Shown in pieces: positions 1-5,191 of a DNA stretch of 5,191 nucleotides. Made by a program: the position numbers and the translations under genes. Position 1 is the first letter of the stretch, and the number at the start of each line of letters is the position of its first letter. Below the pieces are notes generated by a model. It did not search any database. It was not told the DNA's origin and saw only the letters and a program-made list of their open reading frames with translations. Source of the DNA: Bacillota bacterium (GTDB lineage Bacteria; Bacillota; Clostridia; Peptostreptococcales; Acidaminobacteraceae); NCBI GenBank assembly GCA_023443345.1, contig JAEZUZ010000088.1:1-5191 (forward strand), read 5' to 3'.

Positions 1-754
1 TTCCATATGTTATTACTTTAGCCTTAGTAGTTGAAATCATATCCCTAGCATAATCGTCATCTAGATTTACTATTGCAAATTTATCTTCTGTAAGAGTTTC
101 AAACAATTTCCTCTTAGCTTTCATATATCCAAGCATATCTTTATGATAGTCTAGATGTTCATGTGTTAAATTGGTAAATATTGCCACATCTACATCAAGT
201 ATGTCTGTTCTATGCTGGTCTAGTGCATGAGAACTAACTTCAATAGCTAGAGAACTGCATCCTTGTCTATTAATGTCATCTAAAATTCTACATAGAGTTA
301 CTATATCTGGAGTTGTCATGTGATTTACTTCTTCTAGTTTACCTTTGATCTTAACTCCTAGAGTTCCTATATAAGCTGCTTTTTCAAAATTTGAGAGCAA
401 ATTTTCTATTATCATTGCAGTAGTTGTCTTGCCATTTGTACCAGTTACTGCATATACAGATAAATCTTTAGTTGGATAATCAAATATTTTATTTAGTACA
501 TCTCTTAGAGTTAAATATATATCTTCAACCTTTTTATATACTATGCCCTCCCTCTTTTGAATATCTCTAGTGTGTACTATAACTCTACTTCCATTTTCTA
601 TAGCCTGATCTATGAAATCATGTGAATCAAAAGTAGTACCAGGCATGCAAAAAAATATTCCGTTCTCATTTTTTTCTCTAGAATCAATAGATATCGAATC
701 TATAATTAAATCGTGTTCTATGTTAAATAATTCTGATAATTTTATCCTTTTCAT
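1..754 (-). CDS. murE: UDP-N-acetylmuramyl-peptide synthetase MurE, N-terminal half (3' end beyond window)
   Basis: Cytoplasmic Mur ligase that uses ATP to add the third amino acid (meso-diaminopimelate or L-lysine) to UDP-MurNAc-L-Ala-D-Glu during peptidoglycan synthesis. The frame is open from an ATG at 754 to the left edge, giving 251 residues of a family that usually has about 480-500. Seen directly: the N-terminal substrate-binding domain with the D24-S25-R26 motif; the P-loop TGTNGKTT (104-111); the MurE-typical TTPD (147-150); EVSSHAL (172-178); and FTNLTHEHLDYH (193-204). K214 in AKRKLF matches the lysine that is carbamylated in characterised MurE proteins. The C-terminal domain, which holds the motif that distinguishes diaminopimelate from lysine enzymes, is outside, so the amino acid added cannot be stated. 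No Shine-Dalgarno precedes the ATG; a promoter-like -10 lies six bases upstream instead. An in-frame TTG seven codons upstream of the ATG is a weaker alternative start. Confidence 0.95.
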   Translation of the reverse strand, partial: MKRIKLSELFNIEHDLIIDSISIDSREKNENGIFFCMPGTTFDSHDFIDQAIENGSRVIVHTRDIQKREGIVYKKVEDIYLTLRDVLNKIFDYPTKDLSVYAVTGTNGKTTTAMIIENLLSNFEKAAYIGTLGVKIKGKLEEVNHMTTPDIVTLCRILDDINRQGCSSLAIEVSSHALDQHRTDILDVDVAIFTNLTHEHLDYHKDMLGYMKAKRKLFETLTEDKFAIVNLDDDYARDMISTTKAKVITYG

Positions 755-760
755 GCATAT

Positions 761-789
761 AGTATAACACAATAGCTAGATATTGATAA
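761..789 (-). promoter_or_regulatory. Putative extended -10 promoter for murE, placed for a leaderless start
   Basis: On the minus strand TATACT (766-761) is preceded by TGT (769-767), an extended -10 TGn. TTATCA (789-784, four of six matches to TTGACA) lies upstream with a 17-base spacer. The last base of the -10 is followed by six bases and then the ATG at 754, so the predicted +1 coincides with the A of the start codon. No AGGAGG-like sequence occurs in the 21-base gap after the hydrolase stop. The -35 lies inside the 3' end of the hydrolase gene. This is a sequence-only prediction; AT-rich DNA yields chance -10 matches. Confidence 0.5.
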
Positions 790-1534
790 ATTCAAGTATG
801 TCTTCAAACAGTGCAATATTATCTTCATTTTCTTCCTGATCAAACATATGTACCTGTCTATCTACTGTATATAATTTAGAATCTCTAATTTTACTATGAA
901 GACTTAGACTATTGCTTGAATCTACATCTGTATCTCTTAGAGCTGTTGCGATATATGTCCTTGGAAATTTATCTAAATATTCCTCTAGACTATATTTGTC
1001 TAGGTTAGAAGTATCCATTCCAATAAAATCTAGCCAAGTTCCCTGTGCCCTTGTATATATGTAGATAATAGTTCTATTCATAAGGCTTATTTCGTCCTTC
1101 TGAAGTATCCTATCTATCATTTCACTACTTATATTGTAATTTTGATAGTACTTAGATGGTTCAATAAAGGATTTGTGACTAAATTTATAATAGCCATAAA
1201 ATAATATCATTGCTAAAGCATTGTCTTTTTTCTCTATATATCTTCTAGAATATATACTCATGGCAATGTAGCAACCAGCAGATTTGGCAAAGAATATTAC
1301 TTTCTTCTCTTTTTTAAAAACTTCATCTACCGTCATATATGCATCATCTATAATTTCATCGAATTTATACTTAGGTGCAAGCCTATATTCAAGTAGATAT
1401 ATATCATAATCCTTTAAAAGTTCTATTTGATAGTCTTGAAGTTCTCTTGAAGTTGAGCATATCATACCTCCTGTATGGAAGTATATAATTGCTCCCTTAG
1501 ATTCTCCCTTGGACTTTATGATATCTAAAATCAT
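776..1534 (-). CDS. Alpha/beta hydrolase, hormone-sensitive-lipase-like family, substrate unknown
   Basis: A 252-residue soluble protein with no signal peptide or membrane segment, probably a cytoplasmic esterase or amidase-type hydrolase. Seen directly: an oxyanion-hole motif HTGG (20-23, the HGGG/HGG position of the family); EYRLAPKYKFDEIIDDAY (49-66), which matches the conserved Y-LAPE-P---DA stretch of the HSL / alpha-beta hydrolase 3 family; the nucleophile elbow AKSAG (83-87) with Ser85; an acid candidate among D201, D203 and D205; and His229 near the C-terminus. A complete Ser-Asp-His triad is therefore plausible. The elbow has Ala where GxSxG is usual. The protein is somewhat shorter than typical HSL members (about 300), with a reduced N-terminal cap. 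Its ATG overlaps the stop of the upstream pucR-like regulator as ATGA; the GGAG upstream is 12 bases away, so translation is probably coupled to the regulator. The first Met is kept because HTGG follows 19 residues later. The substrate cannot be inferred; a link to the regulator's pathway is only suggested by the overlap. Confidence 0.85.
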   Translation of the reverse strand: MILDIIKSKGESKGAIIYFHTGGMICSTSRELQDYQIELLKDYDIYLLEYRLAPKYKFDEIIDDAYMTVDEVFKKEKKVIFFAKSAGCYIAMSIYSRRYIEKKDNALAMILFYGYYKFSHKSFIEPSKYYQNYNISSEMIDRILQKDEISLMNRTIIYIYTRAQGTWLDFIGMDTSNLDKYSLEEYLDKFPRTYIATALRDTDVDSSNSLSLHSKIRDSKLYTVDRQVHMFDQEENEDNIALFEDILEFINI

Positions 1535-3177
1535 AACCCTAGTATTCTCCTTATCTTAAGTGCCAATTGAATATTAAAGCATGCTTCATCATTTTCAATT
1601 GAAAAATTTAATAACTTCTGTATTTTTTCTAGTCTATATATGAATGTATTTCTGTGAAGAAATATTGACTTAGCAGCTCTAGAAATATTTCCCTGAAAGT
1701 TGAAATAAGCTTCTAATGTCTCAATTAAATCTGAATTTTCATTATTTTCAAGTTCAAGCAAATCTTTAAATGCCATATCATAAAATTCTCTCAAACTCTT
1801 TCTCTGAACAAAGTGATCTAGAAAATAATATGATAGATAGTCATCAAAATAGTATATTTTATTTTTAGAATTCTTATTTAGTGCTATTTCAATTATTTCC
1901 TGAGCAACAGAAATAGACTTAGATATGTTTGAAAAATCTACACATAGATTTGAAATAGACATTATAAAGTCATCTCCTATATTTGCCTCAACCCACTTTG
2001 AAATATCTTGAGTAAATATCTTTATTCTTCTTTTTAATTCACAAGTATTTGTATGTTTAGAGACCTCAATAAATAGAATTACATTTAAGTCTCTAAGTAT
2101 CGCTTCAATATTTTTTATTGAATCACCACACATATTTATAATGTTTTCACTCAGAAGTTTAAAAGATTTCTCATCTATCTCTTTAAATCTAATTATCGAA
2201 ATAATATGGTCATTTTTAGGATTGAGCCCATACAATCTAGCTAGATTCTTAAGTGCATTGACAGATTCAATCTTATTCTGTATTAAATCATCAAAAAAGT
2301 CTTCCCTGAGTCTATTCTTAGATTCTTCAATCTGCCTCGTCTTTTCACGCTCAACAGCAATCAAATTTGTGGCATTTTCAATAGCTAAATAATCTATACT
2401 CTTTAGACTTCTCATAGAGTTTATAAGGACAAGATATCCATATATTGTACTTAGATAATATATAGGGAAAAATCTCACTGTTATATCATCGACATCCCTC
2501 AATATATTTACAGTCAATTTCTCAACATCCCTTGGAATTGTATCTATAAGCTCTCTATTAAAAACTGGCTCTCTTTTTACCAATCTAAATATAGACTCAA
2601 GATTCTTTGGATTTCCATCTAAGTCGTGATAATATATAAGATTAAATTCACTATCAAGAAGAATCAGTGGATTTCCTATTAAATCTGATGTAAAATTTAC
2701 GACATTCTCTATATTTGTCGCTCCAAATCCCATCTTAAGATACATATATCTTATATCTAAATAATTTTTAACAAGTATCTCTTCACTATTAAATATGTAA
2801 TTATTAATAACTGTATTTATCTTAGTAAGACTATACTTAAATGGAATTTCTATGATAGGAAAGTCCAACCTCTTTGCCTCTTTAAGTATTATATTTGGTG
2901 TCTTTTCCCAATATCTATTTATCTTTATACCTATACCTGAACATCCAAGTTCATGCAACTTTCTTATCAAATGTATCTGTTTTTGTTCATCATCTCTAAA
3001 AAAGTAACCAGTAGTAAGTATAAATTCCCCTGAAGAAAACCACTCATACGACTCAGGATTTTCTATTAAATTGACATTTGTAATTATATTTTCCTGTGAC
3101 TTCTTAGAAGCGTATACAAGTTTTATCCCACTTAGTTCCTCTACTTCTAAAAGTCTATTAATAGTAAAGTTTCTCAT
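1531..3177 (-). CDS. PucR-family transcriptional regulator
   Basis: A 548-residue cytoplasmic DNA-binding regulator of the PucR/CdaR type. The N-terminal residues (about 7-128) match the PucR purine-catabolism regulator domain, including SSGEFILTTGYF (48-59), LHELGCSGIGIK (74-85) and the FPIIEIP segment (106-112). A GAF-like middle region (about 155-280) and a degenerate GGDEF-like region (about 290-440) follow. The C-terminus (about 484-543) is the PucR helix-turn-helix domain (HTH_30), with GNISRAAKSIFLHRNTFIYRLEKIQ (496-520) as its core. Family members respond to small metabolites and often control purine, allantoin or amino-acid catabolism. That fits the fdrA-type operon just upstream, but the ligand is unknown. 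The start is firm: an in-frame TAA lies six bases before the ATG, so no longer form is possible. There is no Shine-Dalgarno; a TATAAT sits exactly six bases upstream. The stop overlaps the next gene's start (ATGA). Confidence 0.93.
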   Translation of the reverse strand: MRNFTINRLLEVEELSGIKLVYASKKSQENIITNVNLIENPESYEWFSSGEFILTTGYFFRDDEQKQIHLIRKLHELGCSGIGIKINRYWEKTPNIILKEAKRLDFPIIEIPFKYSLTKINTVINNYIFNSEEILVKNYLDIRYMYLKMGFGATNIENVVNFTSDLIGNPLILLDSEFNLIYYHDLDGNPKNLESIFRLVKREPVFNRELIDTIPRDVEKLTVNILRDVDDITVRFFPIYYLSTIYGYLVLINSMRSLKSIDYLAIENATNLIAVEREKTRQIEESKNRLREDFFDDLIQNKIESVNALKNLARLYGLNPKNDHIISIIRFKEIDEKSFKLLSENIINMCGDSIKNIEAILRDLNVILFIEVSKHTNTCELKRRIKIFTQDISKWVEANIGDDFIMSISNLCVDFSNISKSISVAQEIIEIALNKNSKNKIYYFDDYLSYYFLDHFVQRKSLREFYDMAFKDLLELENNENSDLIETLEAYFNFQGNISRAAKSIFLHRNTFIYRLEKIQKLLNFSIENDEACFNIQLALKIRRILGL

Positions 3178-3183
3178 GAGTTA

Positions 3184-3189
3184 ATTATA
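3184..3189 (-). promoter_or_regulatory. Consensus -10 box (TATAAT) for the pucR-like gene, leaderless spacing
   Basis: On the minus strand a perfect TATAAT (3189-3184) is followed by six bases and then the ATG (3177), which places the predicted transcription start on the start codon. No good -35 is seen at 16-18 bases; at 17 bases the hexamer is TAGTTA (3212-3207), three of six matches, and it lies within the palindrome of the upstream terminator. With no Shine-Dalgarno present, a leaderless transcript is the simplest reading. The weak -35 may mean that an activator is needed. Confidence 0.55.
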
Positions 3190-3190
3190 C

Positions 3191-3218
3191 AAAAAAGCTG
3201 TAGTTTTAACTACAGCTT
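3191..3218 (-). terminator. Rho-independent terminator of the fdrA operon
   Basis: On the minus strand a 24-base near-perfect palindrome (3218-3195) forms a 10-bp stem, AAGCTGTAGT / ACTACAGCTT, with loop TAAA. It is followed by four more T (3194-3191), giving a run of six T with the stem's end. On the plus strand no T-tract follows, so it acts only for minus-strand transcripts. The stop codon TAG of the small FdrA-module gene (3212-3210) is inside the 5' arm. The U-tract ends one base before the -10 of the next gene. Confidence 0.85.
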
Positions 3219-3380
3219 CTCCTGAGATTGTCTAATAAAATCTATCATATCTAATAGCTCCTGAGAACCTTGAGCTGAAGGTTTCCAGTCTACATGTACA
3301 ACTTCTACATTTTGCATTTTGACTGAATCATAAAATCCCATAAGACCTAAATTTAGGACATGTAATTTCTTTTCTTGCAT
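3210..3380 (-). CDS. Small free-standing FdrA-module protein (56 aa)
   Basis: A 56-residue protein directly downstream of fdrA, with an 8-base gap. It begins MQEKKLHVLNLGLMGFYDSV, contains VEVVHVDWKPSAQG (25-38) and ends in a short helical stretch (about 40-56). This pattern (beta strand with NLGL and F, then V-V-VDW-P--G) resembles a module that, from memory, occurs fused at the C-terminus of long FdrA proteins and at the N-terminus of some DUF1116 proteins, and that is annotated alone as 'fdrA domain protein' in Bacillota. Together with the 504-residue FdrA it adds up to about the length of E. coli FdrA (about 555). It probably acts as an accessory part of the FdrA/AllG complex; no catalytic residues are evident. 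An ATG lies one base after AGGAGG (3383-3381), too close to use; the next ATG, at 3380 with a four-base gap, is chosen. The last codons form the 5' arm of the terminator. Confidence 0.85.
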   Translation of the reverse strand: MQEKKLHVLNLGLMGFYDSVKMQNVEVVHVDWKPSAQGSQELLDMIDFIRQSQEKL

Positions 3381-3384
3381 CATT

Positions 3385-3390
3385 CCTCCT
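3385..3390 (-). promoter_or_regulatory. Ribosome binding site AGGAGG of the small FdrA-module gene
   Basis: A perfect AGGAGG (3390-3385) overlaps the TAG stop of fdrA (3391-3389). It is the strongest evidence that the short downstream frame is translated. It also decides the start: the first of two tandem ATGs is only one base away, the second (3380) is four bases away. Confidence 0.85.
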
Positions 3391-4903
3391 ATCTCAAAAT
3401 CTCAATTGCATATCTAATTGCTTCTCTATTTGAGTGTGTTACAAATACTCCTGCATCTTCCAAAATCTTCTTTTGTCTGTGATAGTCTTGATAGTCTTTT
3501 TCTGTACCACATATAGAAGATATGAAGACAAGCTCTCTATTTTGAGACTTTGCAACTTCTCTTGCTTCTCTTACTTGTTTAGAGACAATTTCTGCTGGGT
3601 TAGCATGAGATCCATAGCCTATTTCCACATCTAAAAGTATTACTGCTACTTCTTCATCTCTTGCTTCATCAAGTAATCTCTTAGATCTAAGTGATGGATC
3701 TATCATTGGATGAGGTTTTCCTCTTGTAAATTCATCATCTCCTAAGTCGATTACACTGTGCTCTTTAGACTTGCTGACATCTTCTAATAGATCCTCTTTA
3801 TCTAGTGGAGTATTAGAATATACATGTCCATATTCATCTCTTAGAAGTAGCATCGCTTCATATGCAAGTGTTCCACCTGCATAAAGACCTCTTACATATT
3901 TTTGAGAAGATCCCAATTTAGCTTTTGATTGACTTATAAATTTATCATCAAGTTCTTTTTCTTCTAGATATCCTGTAGCTAATCTAGCTGCTTCTTCTAG
4001 AGAATATGCCTGTTTTATATTTCCAAGATTTTCTAGCTTTTTAGCTCCTATAAAACAAGCTATAACTTCCTTACTTGATTTTTTTAGTCTATCAACAACT
4101 TTATTTAGTACATCTTCTGATGGTGGTTTTGATATTACAACAATTTTATTTGTATTTTCATCCTTTTCAAGTCTATTGATAGCCTCAAGCATCATCTTTG
4201 CACCGACTTGTGATTTTATATCTCTTCCACCAGTTCCATAAGCCTGTGAAATTCCGTGACCGTATTTATCAATTAATGTAAATACTTCTTGAAGACCTGT
4301 TCCACTAGCTCCAACAAGGCCAATGTCTCCGATTCTTACTTCGTTTGCAAATCCCAAACCTACTCCATTTATGATTGCTGTTCCACAATCTGGTCCCATC
4401 ATAAGTAGGCCGTTCTCTAGAGCTAAGTCCTTTAATTCTATTTCTTCTTCTATAGAAACATTGTCACTAAATAGAAGTACATCTACTCCATTTTTAAGCA
4501 ATTTTACAACTTCTCTTTTAGCATAATTCCCTGGAAGAGAGACTACCGCCATATTTAGGTTACTATACTTATTAAGAGCAATATCTACTGATTTAACTAT
4601 TTTAGAAGATTCTGTATCTTCTTGCTCTTCTCTCTTTTCTAGTTGTTCCTTGGCAAAATTTACGGCTTTATCAATTGTTTCCTGATCCTTTGCAACTATT
4701 GCAAATATCATATCGTTTGCCTGAGCCTTCTCTCCTTCTGCATCTAGAAGATTTGAAGATCTCATAAGAGACTTATTCATATCTGTTGCCATCATAACAG
4801 CAACATCTTCTACACCTTGAACATTGTCCATTATATTTGTGCTAAGTAGCATAAGGGTTGCTGAATCATAGTATGAATTTTTGCTCACTATATTTTTTAA
4901 CAT
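3389..4903 (-). CDS. fdrA: FdrA/AllF family protein (acyl-CoA synthetase-like; probable carbamoyltransferase subunit)
   Basis: A 504-residue cytoplasmic protein with a succinyl-CoA-synthetase-like fold. In E. coli, FdrA (AllF) with YlbE (AllG) and YlbF (AllH) forms oxamate carbamoyltransferase, which converts oxalurate and phosphate to oxamate and carbamoyl phosphate. The gene was first named as a multicopy suppressor of dominant-negative ftsH. Seen directly: an N-terminus typical of the family (YYDSATLMLLS, then VEDVAVMMATDMNKSLM, 31-47); GPDCGTAI (170-177); the nucleotide-binding GASGTG (198-203); GTGGRD (223-228); GGTLAYEA (343-350); DLGDDEFTRGKPHPMIDP (386-403); and a C-terminal half related to succinyl-CoA ligase domains (ICGTEKDYQDYHRQ, 464-477). 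The start has a strong AAGGGGG (4914-4908) four bases upstream and overlaps the preceding stop by one base (TAATG), so translation is coupled. It is shorter than E. coli FdrA because the final module is encoded separately downstream. The exact substrate here is inferred, not shown. Confidence 0.93.
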   Translation of the reverse strand: MLKNIVSKNSYYDSATLMLLSTNIMDNVQGVEDVAVMMATDMNKSLMRSSNLLDAEGEKAQANDMIFAIVAKDQETIDKAVNFAKEQLEKREEQEDTESSKIVKSVDIALNKYSNLNMAVVSLPGNYAKREVVKLLKNGVDVLLFSDNVSIEEEIELKDLALENGLLMMGPDCGTAIINGVGLGFANEVRIGDIGLVGASGTGLQEVFTLIDKYGHGISQAYGTGGRDIKSQVGAKMMLEAINRLEKDENTNKIVVISKPPSEDVLNKVVDRLKKSSKEVIACFIGAKKLENLGNIKQAYSLEEAARLATGYLEEKELDDKFISQSKAKLGSSQKYVRGLYAGGTLAYEAMLLLRDEYGHVYSNTPLDKEDLLEDVSKSKEHSVIDLGDDEFTRGKPHPMIDPSLRSKRLLDEARDEEVAVILLDVEIGYGSHANPAEIVSKQVREAREVAKSQNRELVFISSICGTEKDYQDYHRQKKILEDAGVFVTHSNREAIRYAIEILR

Positions 4904-5191
4904 TATTCCCCCTTATATCCTAAGTCTTCTGCAAGCGCCTTTAATGCCTCTACAAAAGGTTCAATAGGCAGAGTTGACATTCCAGCACCAACCATTCCTA
5001 CACCAGGCTTATTTGATGCAATAGCTGTATTTAACACTGGAGTGATAGAAGTTTCAACTACCTTTATAATATCTATTCCACAAGGAAGACCTCTAAAGTT
5101 AAGTATTGGAATTTGGTACTTAGGATGTTCTGCTGAAGTTATTTCATACATCTCTTCAGTAGTCTTTTTAGCAAATTCAGTATTTGTAGCC
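4903..5191 (-). CDS. allG: DUF1116 / YlbE (AllG) family protein, C-terminal 95 residues (5' end beyond window)
   Basis: The frame is open through the right edge: 13 codons upstream of the Met at 5151 contain no stop, so that Met is internal and the gene is simply cut by the window. The visible 95 residues carry the family's C-terminal signature: IPILNFRGLPCGIDIIKVVE, then TPVLNTAIASNKPGVGMVGAG, then a short helix ending in EALKALAEDLGYKGE. E. coli YlbE ends in a closely similar way (LDIRRVVETGITPLINTGIA and so on, from memory). The family works with FdrA in oxamate carbamoyltransferase. Its stop overlaps the fdrA start (TAATG), which supports a common operon and complex. Here the DUF1116 gene precedes fdrA, the reverse of E. 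coli. YahG-type paralogues share DUF1116, so the YlbE/AllG assignment rests partly on the neighbouring fdrA. Confidence 0.85.
   Translation of the reverse strand, partial: ATNTEFAKKTTEEMYEITSAEHPKYQIPILNFRGLPCGIDIIKVVETSITPVLNTAIASNKPGVGMVGAGMSTLPIEPFVEALKALAEDLGYKGE

Noticed and set aside
755..775. Terminator between the hydrolase gene and murE
   Set aside because: No inverted repeat or T-tract is present in the 21-base gap; read-through into murE remains possible alongside its own promoter.
2141..2392. 83-codon open frame on the plus strand
   Set aside because: It lies antisense within the pucR-like gene, has a low-complexity Ser/Leu/Phe-rich translation and no ribosome binding site or family resemblance; it is a shadow of the minus-strand gene.
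3381..3383. First of two tandem ATGs as start of the small FdrA-module gene
   Set aside because: It is only one base after AGGAGG, too close for initiation; the next ATG has better spacing.
3434..3634. 66-codon open frame on the plus strand
   Set aside because: It is antisense to the conserved C-terminal half of fdrA, and its translation (Cys/Phe/Tyr-rich) resembles nothing; a shadow frame.
4323..4526. 67-codon open frame on the plus strand
   Set aside because: It is antisense to the GPDCGT/GASGTG region of fdrA, whose conserved codons explain the open frame.
4903..5151. Complete 82-residue protein starting at Met 5151
   Set aside because: The frame stays open to the window edge, and the homology is to the C-terminal end of a much longer DUF1116 protein, so this Met is internal.
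1..5191. CRISPR array, transposon ends, tRNA or rRNA genes
   Set aside because: No direct-repeat/spacer pattern, transposase remnants, terminal inverted repeats or recognisable structural RNA were seen; nearly all bases are in protein-coding genes.

Overview
All genes in this window lie on the minus strand, so the biological reading order runs from position 5191 down to 1. The DNA is AT-rich, codon use favours AGA, ATA and CTA, and internal genes carry strong AGGAGG-type ribosome binding sites. This suggests a low-GC anaerobic Bacillota (Clostridia/Tissierellia-like). That is an inference from composition and gene content, not a proven taxonomic call. A fusobacterium is the main alternative.

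Two transcription units are visible, or three if murE's own promoter is counted. The first is the 3' end of an operon: the C-terminus of a DUF1116 protein (YlbE/AllG family, cut by the window edge), then fdrA (AllF family), then a 56-residue free-standing 'FdrA-module' protein that general ORF cut-offs would miss. A Rho-independent terminator closes it and overlaps the last codons of the small gene. In E. coli the FdrA/YlbE/YlbF set (AllFGH) is the oxamate carbamoyltransferase of allantoin catabolism. It splits oxalurate into oxamate and carbamoyl phosphate, from which carbamate kinase makes ATP. The same or a related carbamoyl-transfer role is the best guess here. The third subunit (DUF2877/YlbF) and a carbamate kinase are not in the window.

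The second unit starts immediately after the terminator: a 548-residue PucR-family regulator, followed with a 4-base ATGA overlap by a 252-residue alpha/beta hydrolase of the hormone-sensitive-lipase type. PucR-family proteins commonly control purine-catabolic genes, so the regulator probably senses a metabolite of the pathway served by the upstream operon. The hydrolase's substrate is unknown.

After a 21-base gap comes the first half of murE (peptidoglycan precursor ligase), which runs off the left edge. It is a housekeeping gene with no obvious link to the catabolic genes.

The least ordinary signal is shared by the pucR-like gene and murE. Each has a good -10 hexamer exactly six bases before its ATG and no Shine-Dalgarno sequence, so transcription would be expected to begin at or next to the A of the start codon (leaderless mRNA). 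fdrA and the small gene, inside their operon, have strong Shine-Dalgarno sequences. The only stretch without a long gene that exceeds about 200 bases (3178-3388) is almost filled by the small gene, the terminator and the promoter.
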